Source: Tsuneonella flava
GTDB taxonomy: Bacteria > Pseudomonadota > Alphaproteobacteria > Sphingomonadales > Sphingomonadaceae
Length of the DNA stretch: 64,000 bases
Assembly: GCF_002870965.1 (NCBI RefSeq)
Contig: NZ_PHSO01000004.1
Coordinates: forward strand, 496,001-560,000
Direction of reading: 5' to 3'
The translations under genes and the position numbers were made by a program. Under the pieces are notes generated by a model that was given only the letters and a program-made list of their open reading frames with translations, was not told the DNA's origin and did no database searches. Below are positions 53,905 to 62,747 of the stretch, in pieces (the stretch's first letter is position 1; each line of letters begins with the position of its first letter).

Positions 53905-56193
53905 TCAGAAGCGGTTATCTTTCGGGAAACCGCGCGGCGGCATCCGGCCGGCGGCACCGCGGGCGACCTTCCACTGCCACACTTCCTCTTCGGTGCGGGT
54001 GCGGCCGGTTTCGCCGCCCATTGCCCAGCTTAACCCGTCTTCCAGCCGGAACGTGATCGCGTCGCTCAGCCCGCCATCGCGATAGCGTTGCAGCGTCACC
54101 CCCTGCCCGCGCGCCAGCACCGGCAGTTCTTCCAGATTGAACACCACCAGCTTGCGATTGTCGCCCACCACGGCAACATGATCGTGCGGCCCCTCTATCT
54201 CGCGCACGACGCGCAGCTTTATGCCGGGCTTGAGATTGACCACCTGCCGCCCCTTGCGGGTTTCCGCGAGCAGTTCGTCCATCTCGGCGGCAAAGCCCTT
54301 GCCGTTGGTCGCCGCGAGCAGCAACTGCCCCTTCGGCTTATAAATCAGCGCGGCGACGATATGCGCCTCGGGATCGATATCGACCATCCCGCGCACCGGT
54401 TCGCCAAATCCGCGCGCGCCGGGCAATTTGTCCGCCCCTAGGGTGAAAAAGCGACCATCGTCGCCTGCAATCAGCAGCTTATCCGTCGTCTGCGCGTGGA
54501 GAGCGAAGGCCGGGCCATCGCCTTCCTTGAATTTCCATTCCTGATCGAGCGGAACATGCCCCTTCGCCGCGCGGACCCAGCCGCGTTGCGACAGGATGAT
54601 CGTGACCGGCTCTTTCTCGATCATCGCATCGGGGTTGAATTCCACTGTCGGCGCCGCTTCCGCAATCGTCGTGCGGCGGCGGCCCAGTGCGGTGTCTTCG
54701 GCGTATTCTTTCCTCAGTTCGGCCAGATCGCGTTTCAGCCGGGTGCGCTGGCGCGCGGGCGAACCGAGCAGCTTTTCGAGATCGGCCTGCTCTTTCAGCA
54801 AATCGTCCCGCTCTCCGCGAAGCTGCATTTCCTCCAGCTTACGCAAGCTACGCAGCCGCATGTTGAGGATCGCTTCGGCCTGCCGGTCGGTCAGGTTGAA
54901 TTCGGCCATCATCACCGGTTTCGGCTCATCCTCGGTACGGATGATTTCGATCACCCGGTCGAGGTTGAGGAACGCAATGATATAGCCTTCGACCAGTTCG
55001 AGCCGCCGGGCGATCGCCTCCAGCCGGTGCTGGGCGCGGCGCTGGAGGATATCGATCTGGCTGGCGACCCAGTTGCCCAGCAATTCCTTCAGCCCCATCA
55101 CCAGCGGCGTGCGGGTGGCGTCGAGCACGTTGAGGTTGAGGCCGAAACGGGTTTCCAGATCGGTCAGCTTATAGAGCGATTCCTTCAGCAATTCGGGATC
55201 GACATTGCGATTGCGCGGCACGATCACGATGCGGATATGTTCATCGCTCTCGTCGCGCACGTCTTCGAGAATCGGCAGCTTCTTGTCCGCGATCAATTGC
55301 GCGATCTGTTCGATCAGCTTGCCCTTGGGCACCTGATAGGGGATTTCGCTGATGACGAGCTGATACTGCCCGCCGCCCAGCCGCTCTATCCCGGCATCGC
55401 GATCCTCTTCCTTCTCCGCCTCCGCTGCGTGGAAGCGGCCCCGGATGCGGAAACTGCCGCGCCCGGTTTCGTAGGCTTTGGAAATGATGTCCGGGCTATC
55501 GACGATCAGGCCGCCGGTCGGCAGGTCCGGCCCGTGGAACAGTTCCATCAACCGGCTGTGTTCGACTGTGGGATTATCGATCAGTTCCAGCGTGGCATCG
55601 ATGATTTCCGCGACATTGTGGCTGGGGATATTGGTCGCCATGCCCACCGCGATCCCGCTCGCCCCGTTGGCCAGCAGATTGGGGAACAGGCCCGGCATCA
55701 GTTCCGGTTCGTGTTCTTCCCCATTGTATGTCGGGATGAAATCGACCGTGCCTTCGTCCAGCCCGGCCATCAGTTGCATCGCTGTACGGGTCAGGCGCGC
55801 TTCGGTGTAACGGTAGGCGGCGGCGTTATCGCCATCGATATTGCCGAAGTTCCCCTGCCCCTCCACCAGCGGATACCGCAAGCTGAAATCCTGCGCCAGA
55901 CGCACCATCGCATCGTAAGCCGCGGTGTCGCCGTGCGGGTGATATTTGCCGATCACTTCGCCCACCACGCGGGCCGATTTCTTGAACCCGTTGGTCGGAT
56001 CGAGCTTCAGCTGGCGCATAGTCCACAACAGGCGGCGGTGGACCGGCTTCAGCCCGTCGCGCAGATCGGGCAGCGAACGTGCAGTAATAGTGGACAGGGC
56101 ATAGACCAGATACCGTTCGCTGAGCGCGGAATCGAACGGAGCATCGACGATCGCGTCGAACGGGTCTTTATCGGTATCGAGAATATCGGCCAT
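53905..56193 (-). CDS. parC: DNA topoisomerase IV subunit A
   Basis: ParC decatenates daughter chromosomes with ParE. The 762-residue protein has the N-terminal domain with RYLVYALSTITARSLPDLRDGLKPVHRRLLW, the quinolone-region KYHPHGDTAAYDAMVRLAQ, the catalytic Tyr in AAYRYTEARL, and a C-terminal domain of beta-pinwheel blades (YKPKGQLLLAATNGKGF) shorter than GyrA. That length and C-domain distinguish it from GyrA. parE is not in the window. Confidence 0.95.
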   Translation of the reverse strand: MADILDTDKDPFDAIVDAPFDSALSERYLVYALSTITARSLPDLRDGLKPVHRRLLWTMRQLKLDPTNGFKKSARVVGEVIGKYHPHGDTAAYDAMVRLAQDFSLRYPLVEGQGNFGNIDGDNAAAYRYTEARLTRTAMQLMAGLDEGTVDFIPTYNGEEHEPELMPGLFPNLLANGASGIAVGMATNIPSHNVAEIIDATLELIDNPTVEHSRLMELFHGPDLPTGGLIVDSPDIISKAYETGRGSFRIRGRFHAAEAEKEEDRDAGIERLGGGQYQLVISEIPYQVPKGKLIEQIAQLIADKKLPILEDVRDESDEHIRIVIVPRNRNVDPELLKESLYKLTDLETRFGLNLNVLDATRTPLVMGLKELLGNWVASQIDILQRRAQHRLEAIARRLELVEGYIIAFLNLDRVIEIIRTEDEPKPVMMAEFNLTDRQAEAILNMRLRSLRKLEEMQLRGERDDLLKEQADLEKLLGSPARQRTRLKRDLAELRKEYAEDTALGRRRTTIAEAAPTVEFNPDAMIEKEPVTIILSQRGWVRAAKGHVPLDQEWKFKEGDGPAFALHAQTTDKLLIAGDDGRFFTLGADKLPGARGFGEPVRGMVDIDPEAHIVAALIYKPKGQLLLAATNGKGFAAEMDELLAETRKGRQVVNLKPGIKLRVVREIEGPHDHVAVVGDNRKLVVFNLEELPVLARGQGVTLQRYRDGGLSDAITFRLEDGLSWAMGGETGRTRTEEEVWQWKVARGAAGRMPPRGFPKDNRF

Positions 56194-56297
56194 GACACTC
56201 GCCCTATCACCGCCACGGCGTATCGCTCAACGCGGAACACACAGCTTATCCCACGCATTGATCGGGCAATAGCGAACAAATGAAACGGAGAGCATAC

Positions 56298-56843
56298 ATG
56301 CCCCAACGCGTGATGATTATCGCCACCAACGGTTTCGAACAGTCGGAACTGGAAAAACCAAAGGCCAATCTGGAAAAGGCGGGCTTCGAAACCGTCGTCG
56401 TCAGCCCCGAAGACGGGGAGATCAAAGGCTGGGACAACAAGGACTGGGGCGCGCCGGTGAAGGTGGACCTCAACGTCAGCGAAGTGTCGGCCGCCGATTA
56501 CGACGCGCTGCTGCTGCCCGGCGGCCAGATGAATCCCGACATCCTGCGAATGGACGATCGGGTGGTGCAACTGGTCAAGGATTTCGACGATGCGCGCAAA
56601 CCTATCGCCGCGATCTGCCACGGCCCCTGGCTGCTTGCCGAAGCGGGCATCGTGAAAGGACGCACCGTCACCAGCTGGCCATCGATCCGCACCGATTTGC
56701 GTAATGCCGGGGCCACCGTAGTGGACACCGAAGTATCGAGCGACGGCAACCTGATCACCAGCCGCAACCCGGACGACATTCCCGCCTTCAGCCAGGCCCT
56801 GATCGCCGCGCTGAACGAAGCGAAAGTGAGCGAAGCGGCGTAG
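56298..56843 (+). CDS. DJ-1/PfpI family type 1 glutamine amidotransferase-like protein
   Basis: The 181-residue protein has the PfpI/YhbO fold: VMIIATNGFEQSELEKPKANL, LLLPGGQMNPD, and the nucleophile elbow AAICHGPWLLAEA with the reactive Cys. YhbO-like proteins act as deglycases or stress proteins. ATG 56298 has GGAGAG upstream; ATG 56280 is also in frame. It is convergent with the ferredoxin gene, 14 bp apart. Confidence 0.92.
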   Translation: MPQRVMIIATNGFEQSELEKPKANLEKAGFETVVVSPEDGEIKGWDNKDWGAPVKVDLNVSEVSAADYDALLLPGGQMNPDILRMDDRVVQLVKDFDDARKPIAAICHGPWLLAEAGIVKGRTVTSWPSIRTDLRNAGATVVDTEVSSDGNLITSRNPDDIPAFSQALIAALNEAKVSEAA

Positions 56844-56857
56844 AGCCTGACAGCCCC

Positions 56858-57190
56858 CTACAGCCGCCGCATATCGTGGCTTTCCGCCGGGATGCGGACT
56901 TCGAGTCCGTCCATTTCGGCGGTCAGCACGATCTGGCACGACAGGCGGCTGGTGCGGGCGACTCCGGCGGCGAGGTCGAGCATGTCTTCCTCGTCCTCGC
57001 TCGCCGGGGGAAGTTTGTCGAACCAGTCGGGGCGGACGACGACGTGGCAGGTGGAGCAGGCCATCTGCCCTTCGCAGGTGCCCTCCAGCGGCATCCCGGC
57101 AGCCTGAGCCACGTGCAAAAGCTCTTCCCCCGGTTCGCCGTCTGCCGCGACTTTATCGCCCAGAGCGGTGACGAAAGTGACCTTGACCAT
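56858..57190 (-). CDS. [2Fe-2S] ferredoxin
   Basis: The 110-residue protein belongs to the adrenodoxin-type: CEGQMACSTCHVVV with three cluster Cys and the fourth in RLSCQIVLT. GMPLEGTCEGQM precedes the first Cys. Its ATG overlaps the stop of the cysteine desulfurase (TGATG), so it probably serves Fe-S cluster assembly as electron donor, as Fdx does in the ISC system. Confidence 0.93.
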   Translation of the reverse strand: MVKVTFVTALGDKVAADGEPGEELLHVAQAAGMPLEGTCEGQMACSTCHVVVRPDWFDKLPPASEDEEDMLDLAAGVARTSRLSCQIVLTAEMDGLEVRIPAESHDMRRL

Positions 57191-58272
57191 CAGATATCCT
57201 GTGCCTTCGCCGCTGCGCCGATCAGTGCGGCGGCCTGTTCGATCTCTTCCATCGTCGTATAGCGCCCAAAGCCCAGCCGGATCGAGCTTTTTGCAGCGGC
57301 ATCGCTCAAACCGATGGCTTTCAGCACGTGGCTGGGCCGTCCCGATCCGCTGGCGCAGGCCGATCCGGCGCTGAACATCACATTGCGGCAATCGCTCATC
57401 AACCGGGCGACATCCAGCCCTTCGCGGCGAAGGTTGAGATTGCCGTGCCAGCGGGCATCGGCGCTGCCGTTCAATTGCCAGTCGGCAAACAGATCGCGCG
57501 CGCGGTGCCACAGCGCGGCGATATGCGCGGCATCCTCCTCCATCCGTTCGCGCGCGAGCTGCGCTGCTGCGCCCATCCCGGCGATCAATGCCGGGCTGAG
57601 TGTGCCCGAACGCAGGCCGAATTCCTGCCCGCCGCCGGTCTGCACTTCGGCCAGATCGACTCCGTCGCGCAGCCACAGCGCGCCGACGCCTTTCGGCCCA
57701 TGAAACTTGTGCGCGCTGATCGCGATCATATCGGCGGCGGCAAGCGGGATCTTGCCATAGGCCTGCACCGCATCGCACAGATAGAGCGCGCCCGCCGCCT
57801 GCGCCCGCGCGTGCCATTCGGCCGCGGGCTGGATCGTGCCGATTTCGTTGTTGACCTGCATCACCGCGATCAGCCGGGTATCTCCGGGCAAATCGCCCGC
57901 CGGATCGCACCGCCCCTCGGCATTCACGCCCAGCACGTGACAGCCGCCGACATCGCGCGCAGTATCGAGCACGGCGGCATGTTCGATGGCGGAAACCGCC
58001 ACGCTGCCGCCCTGTCCGCGCCCTGTACCGCGAATGGCGAGGTTGAGCGCTTCGGTCGCGCCGCCGGTGAAGATCACCCGCCCACCCGGTGGCATCAGCG
58101 CGGCAACCTGTTCGCGCGCCAGCTCTATCGCCGCGCGCGCCATGCGGCCCATGCGGTGCGGGCTGTGCGGATTGCCGAACCCGTCGCCCCCCGGCCCGTC
58201 AAGCCAGCGCATCATCGCCTCGCGCGCCTCTGGCGCGAGCGGAGTGGTGGCCTGATAGTCGAGGTAGATCAT
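57190..58272 (-). CDS. Cysteine desulfurase (first of two)
   Basis: This PLP enzyme of the NifS/IscS group releases sulfur from Cys. The 360-residue protein has IYLDYQATTPL, AISAHKFHGPKGVGALW with the PLP Lys, and SAGSACASGSGRPSHVL with the catalytic Cys loop. It is translationally coupled to the ferredoxin gene. A second desulfurase lies 184 bp upstream, with a type A repeat between them. Confidence 0.93.
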   Translation of the reverse strand: MIYLDYQATTPLAPEAREAMMRWLDGPGGDGFGNPHSPHRMGRMARAAIELAREQVAALMPPGGRVIFTGGATEALNLAIRGTGRGQGGSVAVSAIEHAAVLDTARDVGGCHVLGVNAEGRCDPAGDLPGDTRLIAVMQVNNEIGTIQPAAEWHARAQAAGALYLCDAVQAYGKIPLAAADMIAISAHKFHGPKGVGALWLRDGVDLAEVQTGGGQEFGLRSGTLSPALIAGMGAAAQLARERMEEDAAHIAALWHRARDLFADWQLNGSADARWHGNLNLRREGLDVARLMSDCRNVMFSAGSACASGSGRPSHVLKAIGLSDAAAKSSIRLGFGRYTTMEEIEQAAALIGAAAKAQDI

Positions 58273-58311
58273 GTGTCCGGGGCGTCCGATATTTTGGGCG
58301 TTGCGCCGGAG

Positions 58312-58383
58312 GAAGCTGGACCCCGGATCAAGTCCGGGGTCCAGCTATTCTTCGCACCCGGCGCTCGCGGGCCGGGGTGACGG
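58312..58383. repeat. Type A repeat with a 14-bp perfect hairpin
   Basis: AGCTGGACCCCGGA (58314-58327) pairs with TCCGGGGTCCAGCT (58333-58346) across a 5-nt loop. The remainder (GGGCCGGGGTGACGG) matches other A units. It lies between two cysteine desulfurase genes on the same strand and could act as a weak terminator or mRNA stability element. Confidence 0.75.
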
Positions 58384-58456
58384 AGCAAGCTCTGCGACGA
58401 ATCGGCCCCCTCCCCGCCACCGCATTCGAACGCAGCCATTGGCAACAGCAGCACGT

Positions 58457-59563
58457 TCATGCCCGCTGCCCCGTCCGCGCCATGTCGAGCCACACTTCGC
58501 AGAACCGTTCGATTTCGGCGCGGGTCGTGGTCCAGCCGAAACTGACGCGGATCATCCGGTCGGCCAGATCGCCGTCCAGGCCCATCGCGGTCAGCACATG
58601 GCTGCGCTTCATCGTGCCCGACGAACAGGCACTGCCCTGACTGACCGCAATCCCGGCCATATCGAACCGCATCAATTGCGCCGAACCCGAAATGCCCGGC
58701 ATCGCAACCGCGTGGATATAGGGGGTGGGATCGGCCAGCCTGTCCGACAGCCAGACCCCGCCCGCCGCGCGCACAGCCTCCGCAAAGCCATCCAGCGGGG
58801 CCAGCACGTCGGGCGCGACATAGGGTTCGTCGCACGCCTCCAGCGCGGCGACCATGCCGAGGATGCCGGGCAGGTTTTCCGTCCCCCGGCGATATCCGCG
58901 TTCCTGCCCGCCACCGGGGTGGAGCATGGCATAATCGCGCACCAGCAATGCGCCCACGCCAATCGGCCCGCCGAACTTGTGCGCGGAGATAATCGCCATA
59001 TCGGCCATTTGCGGCACCGCGAACTTGCCCGCGCTCTGCGCGCAATCGACCAGCAGCAGGCCGCCGTTGTCGTGCACCAGTTCCGCCGCGAAGCCGATGT
59101 GCTGGCGGTTGCCGGTTTCGGAATTGATGTGCTGCACCGCCACCAGAGTGCGGTTTTCCGAATACCCTTCCATTTCCGCCAGCGGTTCGCTGCGGGTGGC
59201 GAGCAGTTGCATGTCGGCAGTGCCATCGGGGCGTACCGGGATTGTCCAGTCCACATCGTCACCGCGCAGAATCGCGTCATGTTCCACCGCAGTGGCGATA
59301 TCGTGCACGACATTGGCATTGTCGAACGCCAGCGCGGCGGCTTCGCTGGCCCCGCCGGTGAAGATCACTTTGCCATCCCAATGCAGCGCCGCCTTCAGCC
59401 GTTCGCGCGCATCTTCCAGCAGAGCGCGCGCCTTGCGCCCTTCGCTATGCGGGCTGCTGGGATTGGCCCATTGGGCAAAGCCGTGCTCCATCGCGCGGCG
59501 CGCTTCGGGCCGCAGCGGAGTGGTGGCGGCATGGTCGAGATAGATTCGCTGTGTCGTCATCAA
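58457..59563 (-). CDS. Cysteine desulfurase (second of two)
   Basis: The 368-residue protein is another NifS-like enzyme: IYLDHAATTPLRPEARRAM, IISAHKFGGPIGVGALLV with the PLP Lys, and SQGSACSSGTMKRSHVL with the catalytic Cys. It differs from its neighbour along the whole length, so it is not a recent duplication. One of them probably supplies Fe-S assembly and the other may have a different acceptor, such as tRNA thiolation; I cannot tell which. Confidence 0.92.
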   Translation of the reverse strand: MMTTQRIYLDHAATTPLRPEARRAMEHGFAQWANPSSPHSEGRKARALLEDARERLKAALHWDGKVIFTGGASEAAALAFDNANVVHDIATAVEHDAILRGDDVDWTIPVRPDGTADMQLLATRSEPLAEMEGYSENRTLVAVQHINSETGNRQHIGFAAELVHDNGGLLLVDCAQSAGKFAVPQMADMAIISAHKFGGPIGVGALLVRDYAMLHPGGGQERGYRRGTENLPGILGMVAALEACDEPYVAPDVLAPLDGFAEAVRAAGGVWLSDRLADPTPYIHAVAMPGISGSAQLMRFDMAGIAVSQGSACSSGTMKRSHVLTAMGLDGDLADRMIRVSFGWTTTRAEIERFCEVWLDMARTGQRA

Positions 59564-59655
59564 TTGCGATTTCGTGTCAGCGCACTATATAGCCGCAACC
59601 TCGTGCTGCGCCACCCGCGCGCTGGCGTGTATCTTTATTTCGAGCAGGTCGAACC

Positions 59656-60312
59656 ATGCCCACTGTGATTTTCCCCGGCCCCGAGGGTCGCCTCGAAGGC
59701 CGTTTCAGCCCCGGACCGCGCCCCCGCGCACCCGTCGCCATGATCCTCCACCCGCATCCGCAGGGCGGCGGCACGATGAACGACCGGATTGTTCAGCGGC
59801 TTTACAAGACCTTCGTCGATCGCGGATTCGCCACGCTGCGGTTCAATTTCCGCGGTGTCGGGCGCAGTCAGGGCAGTTTCGACAACGGTATCGGTGAACT
59901 GAGCGATGCAGCCAGCGCGCTCGACTGGGTGCAGTCGATCCACCCGGAAGCGCAGACGACGTGGGTCGCCGGGGTCAGTTTCGGTTCGCTGATCGGTATG
60001 CAGTTGCTGATGCGCCGCCCCGAAGTGCGCGGCTTCATCTCGATCTCTGCCCCGGCCAGCATGTACGATTTCTCGTTCCTTGCCCCCTGCCCGGCCAGCG
60101 GCATCTTCGTGCACGGCGCGGCGGACACCGTGGTGCAGCCCGGTGCTGTCACCAAGCTGGTGGAAAAGCTGCGGACGCAGAAGCATATCACGATCCACCA
60201 CGACGAGATTCCGCGCGCCAATCACTTCTTCGAAAACGAGAATGACGAGATGATGGCGGCGGTCGATAACTATCTCGACTTCCGGCTTTCGCCCGACTGC
60301 CCGATCCGCTGA
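59656..60312 (+). CDS. Alpha/beta hydrolase
   Basis: The 218-residue protein has VAMILHPHPQGGGTMNDRIV, LRFNFRGVGRSQGSFD, VAGVSFGSLIGMQLLMRR with the nucleophile Ser in GVSFGS, GIFVHGAADTVVQP, and ANHFFENENDEMM with the catalytic His. It resembles the small alpha/beta hydrolases frequently found next to Fe-S genes in this order. Substrate unknown. The promoter lies in the 92-bp gap to the divergent desulfurase gene. Confidence 0.9.
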   Translation: MPTVIFPGPEGRLEGRFSPGPRPRAPVAMILHPHPQGGGTMNDRIVQRLYKTFVDRGFATLRFNFRGVGRSQGSFDNGIGELSDAASALDWVQSIHPEAQTTWVAGVSFGSLIGMQLLMRRPEVRGFISISAPASMYDFSFLAPCPASGIFVHGAADTVVQPGAVTKLVEKLRTQKHITIHHDEIPRANHFFENENDEMMAAVDNYLDFRLSPDCPIR

Positions 60313-60397
60313 TCGGATAAATCCCACGGCGCCAATCGCTTACGTTGCATCCCGCAACGCGATTGCGCTTGCCGGGATAACGTGATGATGTAACATT

Positions 60398-60463
60398 CCA
60401 CTCGGTAGCTGTTCTCACGAGTGGCCCGGTCAGCAATGTTCGCCGGTGCCCCTCGCAAGAGGG
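60398..60463 (+). promoter_or_regulatory. Structured leader upstream of tonB
   Basis: CCACTCG (60398-60404) pairs with CGAGTGG (60418-60424), and CCCTC (60450-60454) pairs with GAGGG (60459-60463) across a GCAA tetraloop. GGAGAGGAG follows as the ribosome site. No known riboswitch is recognised. Confidence 0.35.
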
Positions 60464-60487
60464 CCGCACCCGGAGAGGAGCATTGTC

Positions 60488-61174
60488 ATGGCTTATTCAA
60501 CGCACACCACATGGAAGGATCGCCCCGGTGCAGTCGCCGGAGTGATCGCGGTTCATGCCGCGCTGGGATATGCGCTGGTTACGGGGCTGAGTTTTACCGG
60601 GATTGTCGAAAAGCTGCCTAAGCTGGTCGGGGAAACGATCGTCGATCCGGTGCCGATCCCGCCGGTCGAACCCCCGCCACAACCGAAAGTGGAACCGCAG
60701 GACACCGCGCCGCAGATCGCCCCTGCCCCGGCGCCCTTCGTTCCCAAAGCGCCCATCGAACTCGGCCCGCGCACTCCGATAGAGACAAGCGACGTGGTTC
60801 TGCCGCCGCTCGACCTGCCCAGTCTGGTTCCGGGGCCAGCACCCAGTGCATCGGCGGGCCCGAAGGTCGATCGCTTCAAACCCGTCGCTGCCACTCCGCG
60901 CAACAATGCCGGAACGTGGATCACCGAAGCGGATTACCGCTCGAACTGGATTCGGCAGGAACTGACCGGGGTGGCGCGGTTCCGGCTCGACATATCTGCC
61001 AGCGGGCAAGTGACCGGCTGCACGATCACATCGTCGAGCGGGCATAGCGAGCTGGACAACGCCACTTGCGCGCTGATTACCCGGCGGGCGAAATTCAAGC
61101 CGGCGAAAGATGGCAATGGCGATGCGGTGGCCAGCACATTCTCCAACGCCGTCGAATGGAAAATCCCCGACTGA
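60488..61174 (+). CDS. TonB energy transducer
   Basis: The 228-residue protein has an N-terminal membrane helix (GAVAGVIAVHAALGYALVTGL), a proline-rich periplasmic linker (PVPIPPVEPPPQPKVEP, with further Pro to about residue 130), and a TonB C-terminal domain (DYRSNWIRQELTGVARFRLDIS to AVEWKIPD). It transmits proton-motive force to outer-membrane receptors. ExbB/ExbD are not in the window. A structured leader precedes it. Confidence 0.9.
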   Translation: MAYSTHTTWKDRPGAVAGVIAVHAALGYALVTGLSFTGIVEKLPKLVGETIVDPVPIPPVEPPPQPKVEPQDTAPQIAPAPAPFVPKAPIELGPRTPIETSDVVLPPLDLPSLVPGPAPSASAGPKVDRFKPVAATPRNNAGTWITEADYRSNWIRQELTGVARFRLDISASGQVTGCTITSSSGHSELDNATCALITRRAKFKPAKDGNGDAVASTFSNAVEWKIPD

Positions 61175-61207
61175 TCGCTGACCGATCCCCCGTGACAGGG
61201 CAGCAGA

Positions 61208-61414
61208 TTATTGCCCGTTCGCAAGCTGCCCGACTGGCGAACGCCCCTCGCCATCGGGCAGCGTCCATATCGCGACATTGAACAGCGCGACCGCTGCCGC
61301 GACCAGCATCAGCACCGCCTGCCGCCGATAGCCGGGCCTGCGCCACAGATAAAACGCCCCGCCAATCAGCGCGAGCGACACCAGCATGGCGAGCGAGAGA
61401 GCAGTCGACATCAT
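61208..61414 (-). CDS. Small hypothetical membrane protein
   Basis: The 68-residue product has two hydrophobic helices (LSLAMLVSLALIGGAFYLW and AVLMLVAAAVALFNVAIWTLP) joined by RRPGYRRQ. No family is recognised. It lies between tonB and DUF3597 on the opposite strand. Confidence 0.65.
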   Translation of the reverse strand: MMSTALSLAMLVSLALIGGAFYLWRRPGYRRQAVLMLVAAAVALFNVAIWTLPDGEGRSPVGQLANGQ

Positions 61415-61520
61415 CGCCCTGCCTTAGCGCAGTCAACAGCGGAGCGGAACCTTCCCGCATATCGAACGGTTGGTTTGCAGAGGGGCACGATCAACCTGCC
61501 TCCGCCTCGGAGACTATGTG

Positions 61521-61943
61521 ATGGGCATTTTCGGCAAAATTCGCGATGTGGTTTTCGGTCGGAAAGGCGGATCGGATGCATCTTCCCCGCCGCCGCCCAC
61601 TGTCGATACGACACAGGCCCCCGGCGCAACCCCACCGGCCCCCGCCCCGCCCCCTTCCGCAACGACAGCCAGCCCGCCAGTTGATCGCAGCCGGGTGGTC
61701 GATGTCGAAAATACGCTGGATTCGATGCCAGGCGCCGATCATCTCAACTGGCGCACTTCGATTGTCGATCTGATGAAGCTGGTCGGGATCGATGCCGATT
61801 TCGAAAGCCGCAAGTTGCTGGCGCAGGAACTGGGCCGACGCGATTATTCGGGATCGGCGGAGGACAACGTGTGGCTGCATCGCAAGGTGATGCAGGGTCT
61901 GGCCAGCAATGGAGGCAAAATCCCGCCTGAATTCCTAGATTGA
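61521..61943 (+). CDS. DUF3597 protein
   Basis: The 140-residue protein starts MGIFGKIRDVVFGRKGG, then a proline-rich linker, and a C-terminal DUF3597 domain (HLNWRTSIVDLMKLVGIDADFESRKLLAQELG, NVWLHRKVMQGLASNGGKIP). The fold of the domain has been solved, but the role is unknown. The interval 61944-62219 downstream has no recognisable gene. Confidence 0.9.
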   Translation: MGIFGKIRDVVFGRKGGSDASSPPPPTVDTTQAPGATPPAPAPPPSATTASPPVDRSRVVDVENTLDSMPGADHLNWRTSIVDLMKLVGIDADFESRKLLAQELGRRDYSGSAEDNVWLHRKVMQGLASNGGKIPPEFLD

Positions 61944-62219
61944 GGGGGTATGTGGGGCGCGATTCCACCACTATCCGTAAAGGCGGGTCGCATCAGAGAG
62001 TTTTCCGCCCTGTAAACAAGGCATTACAGCAGCGATATCGTGGTGAAGGTGTAGGTGAAGCGGTGTGCTTCCGGTCTGGTCACGGAATGATTGCAGCGGG
62101 GTGGAAAGAGGGATATTTTTCTGACTTATCAGCGTCTTAACCGCAAAACCCAACACCCAGCCGAGGTTTACGGAAGGCGTTCCGCCCTCGCCAGTCTTTG
62201 CGCGCCATTTTGGCGAGTC

Positions 62220-62263
62220 GGGCGCTCCCCACTCTATTATCCAATAGTGGAAAGGGAGCGCCC
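62220..62263. terminator. Long perfect hairpin downstream of the DUF937-like gene
   Basis: GGGCGCTCCC (62220-62229) pairs with GGGAGCGCCC (62254-62263). Inside, CCACT and TATT pair with AATA and AGTGG around an ATCC loop. It lies about 25 bp after the minus-strand stop codon. No T tract follows on either strand. Confidence 0.6.
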
Positions 62264-62289
62264 GTTTGTGCGGCAGAACCGCCGCGAAG

Positions 62290-62610
62290 TTACTTCTTGC
62301 CGAAGAACTTGCTGGCCATATCCGCGATATCGTTCAAGGGGTTACCGTCGCCATCGCGGTCGATCATGTTGGCGAATTCGGTCAGCGATCCGTCGCCGCC
62401 GATGGCATCCTTGATCTGGCTCATGATGTCGGTCGACACGCCGGTTTTGGCCGAAGCCAGCTCAACCGTATCGCCTTCCATCTGATGCGCTTCACCCAGC
62501 GCGGCAACGGCCTTCGCCGCAAGAGCGGGATCAATTCCCAGCTTTTCCGCCATGTTAGTCACGGTCGGGTGATTGGTCGCATGGCCAAGGATAGAATCGA
62601 AAAGACCCAT
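62290..62610 (-). CDS. Small DUF937/YidB-like protein with an EF-hand-like loop
   Basis: The 106-residue protein begins MGLFDSILGHATNHP, has helix MAEKLGIDPALAAKAVAALGEAH, and ends NMIDRDGDGNPLNDIADMASKFFGKK. The loop DRDGDGNPLNDI follows the DxDxDG calcium-binding pattern, although the twelfth position is Ile rather than Glu. The N-terminus resembles DUF937/YidB. Role unknown. Confidence 0.75.
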   Translation of the reverse strand: MGLFDSILGHATNHPTVTNMAEKLGIDPALAAKAVAALGEAHQMEGDTVELASAKTGVSTDIMSQIKDAIGGDGSLTEFANMIDRDGDGNPLNDIADMASKFFGKK

Positions 62611-62747
62611 AGGTGGTTACTCCTGAATGTAATCGCCCGGCAGGATTGCCGAACAATATTGCCCTGAAATGACAGGCCCCACTCCGGTTTCCCGGGTGGG
62701 GCCCTCCTCTCCAACTCTTGGCGCGGGGCTATCCCCGACGGCCAGTA

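Noticed and set aside
54496-56283. 595-codon open frame on the plus strand across parC
   Set aside because: Antisense to ParC, composition unlike a real protein.
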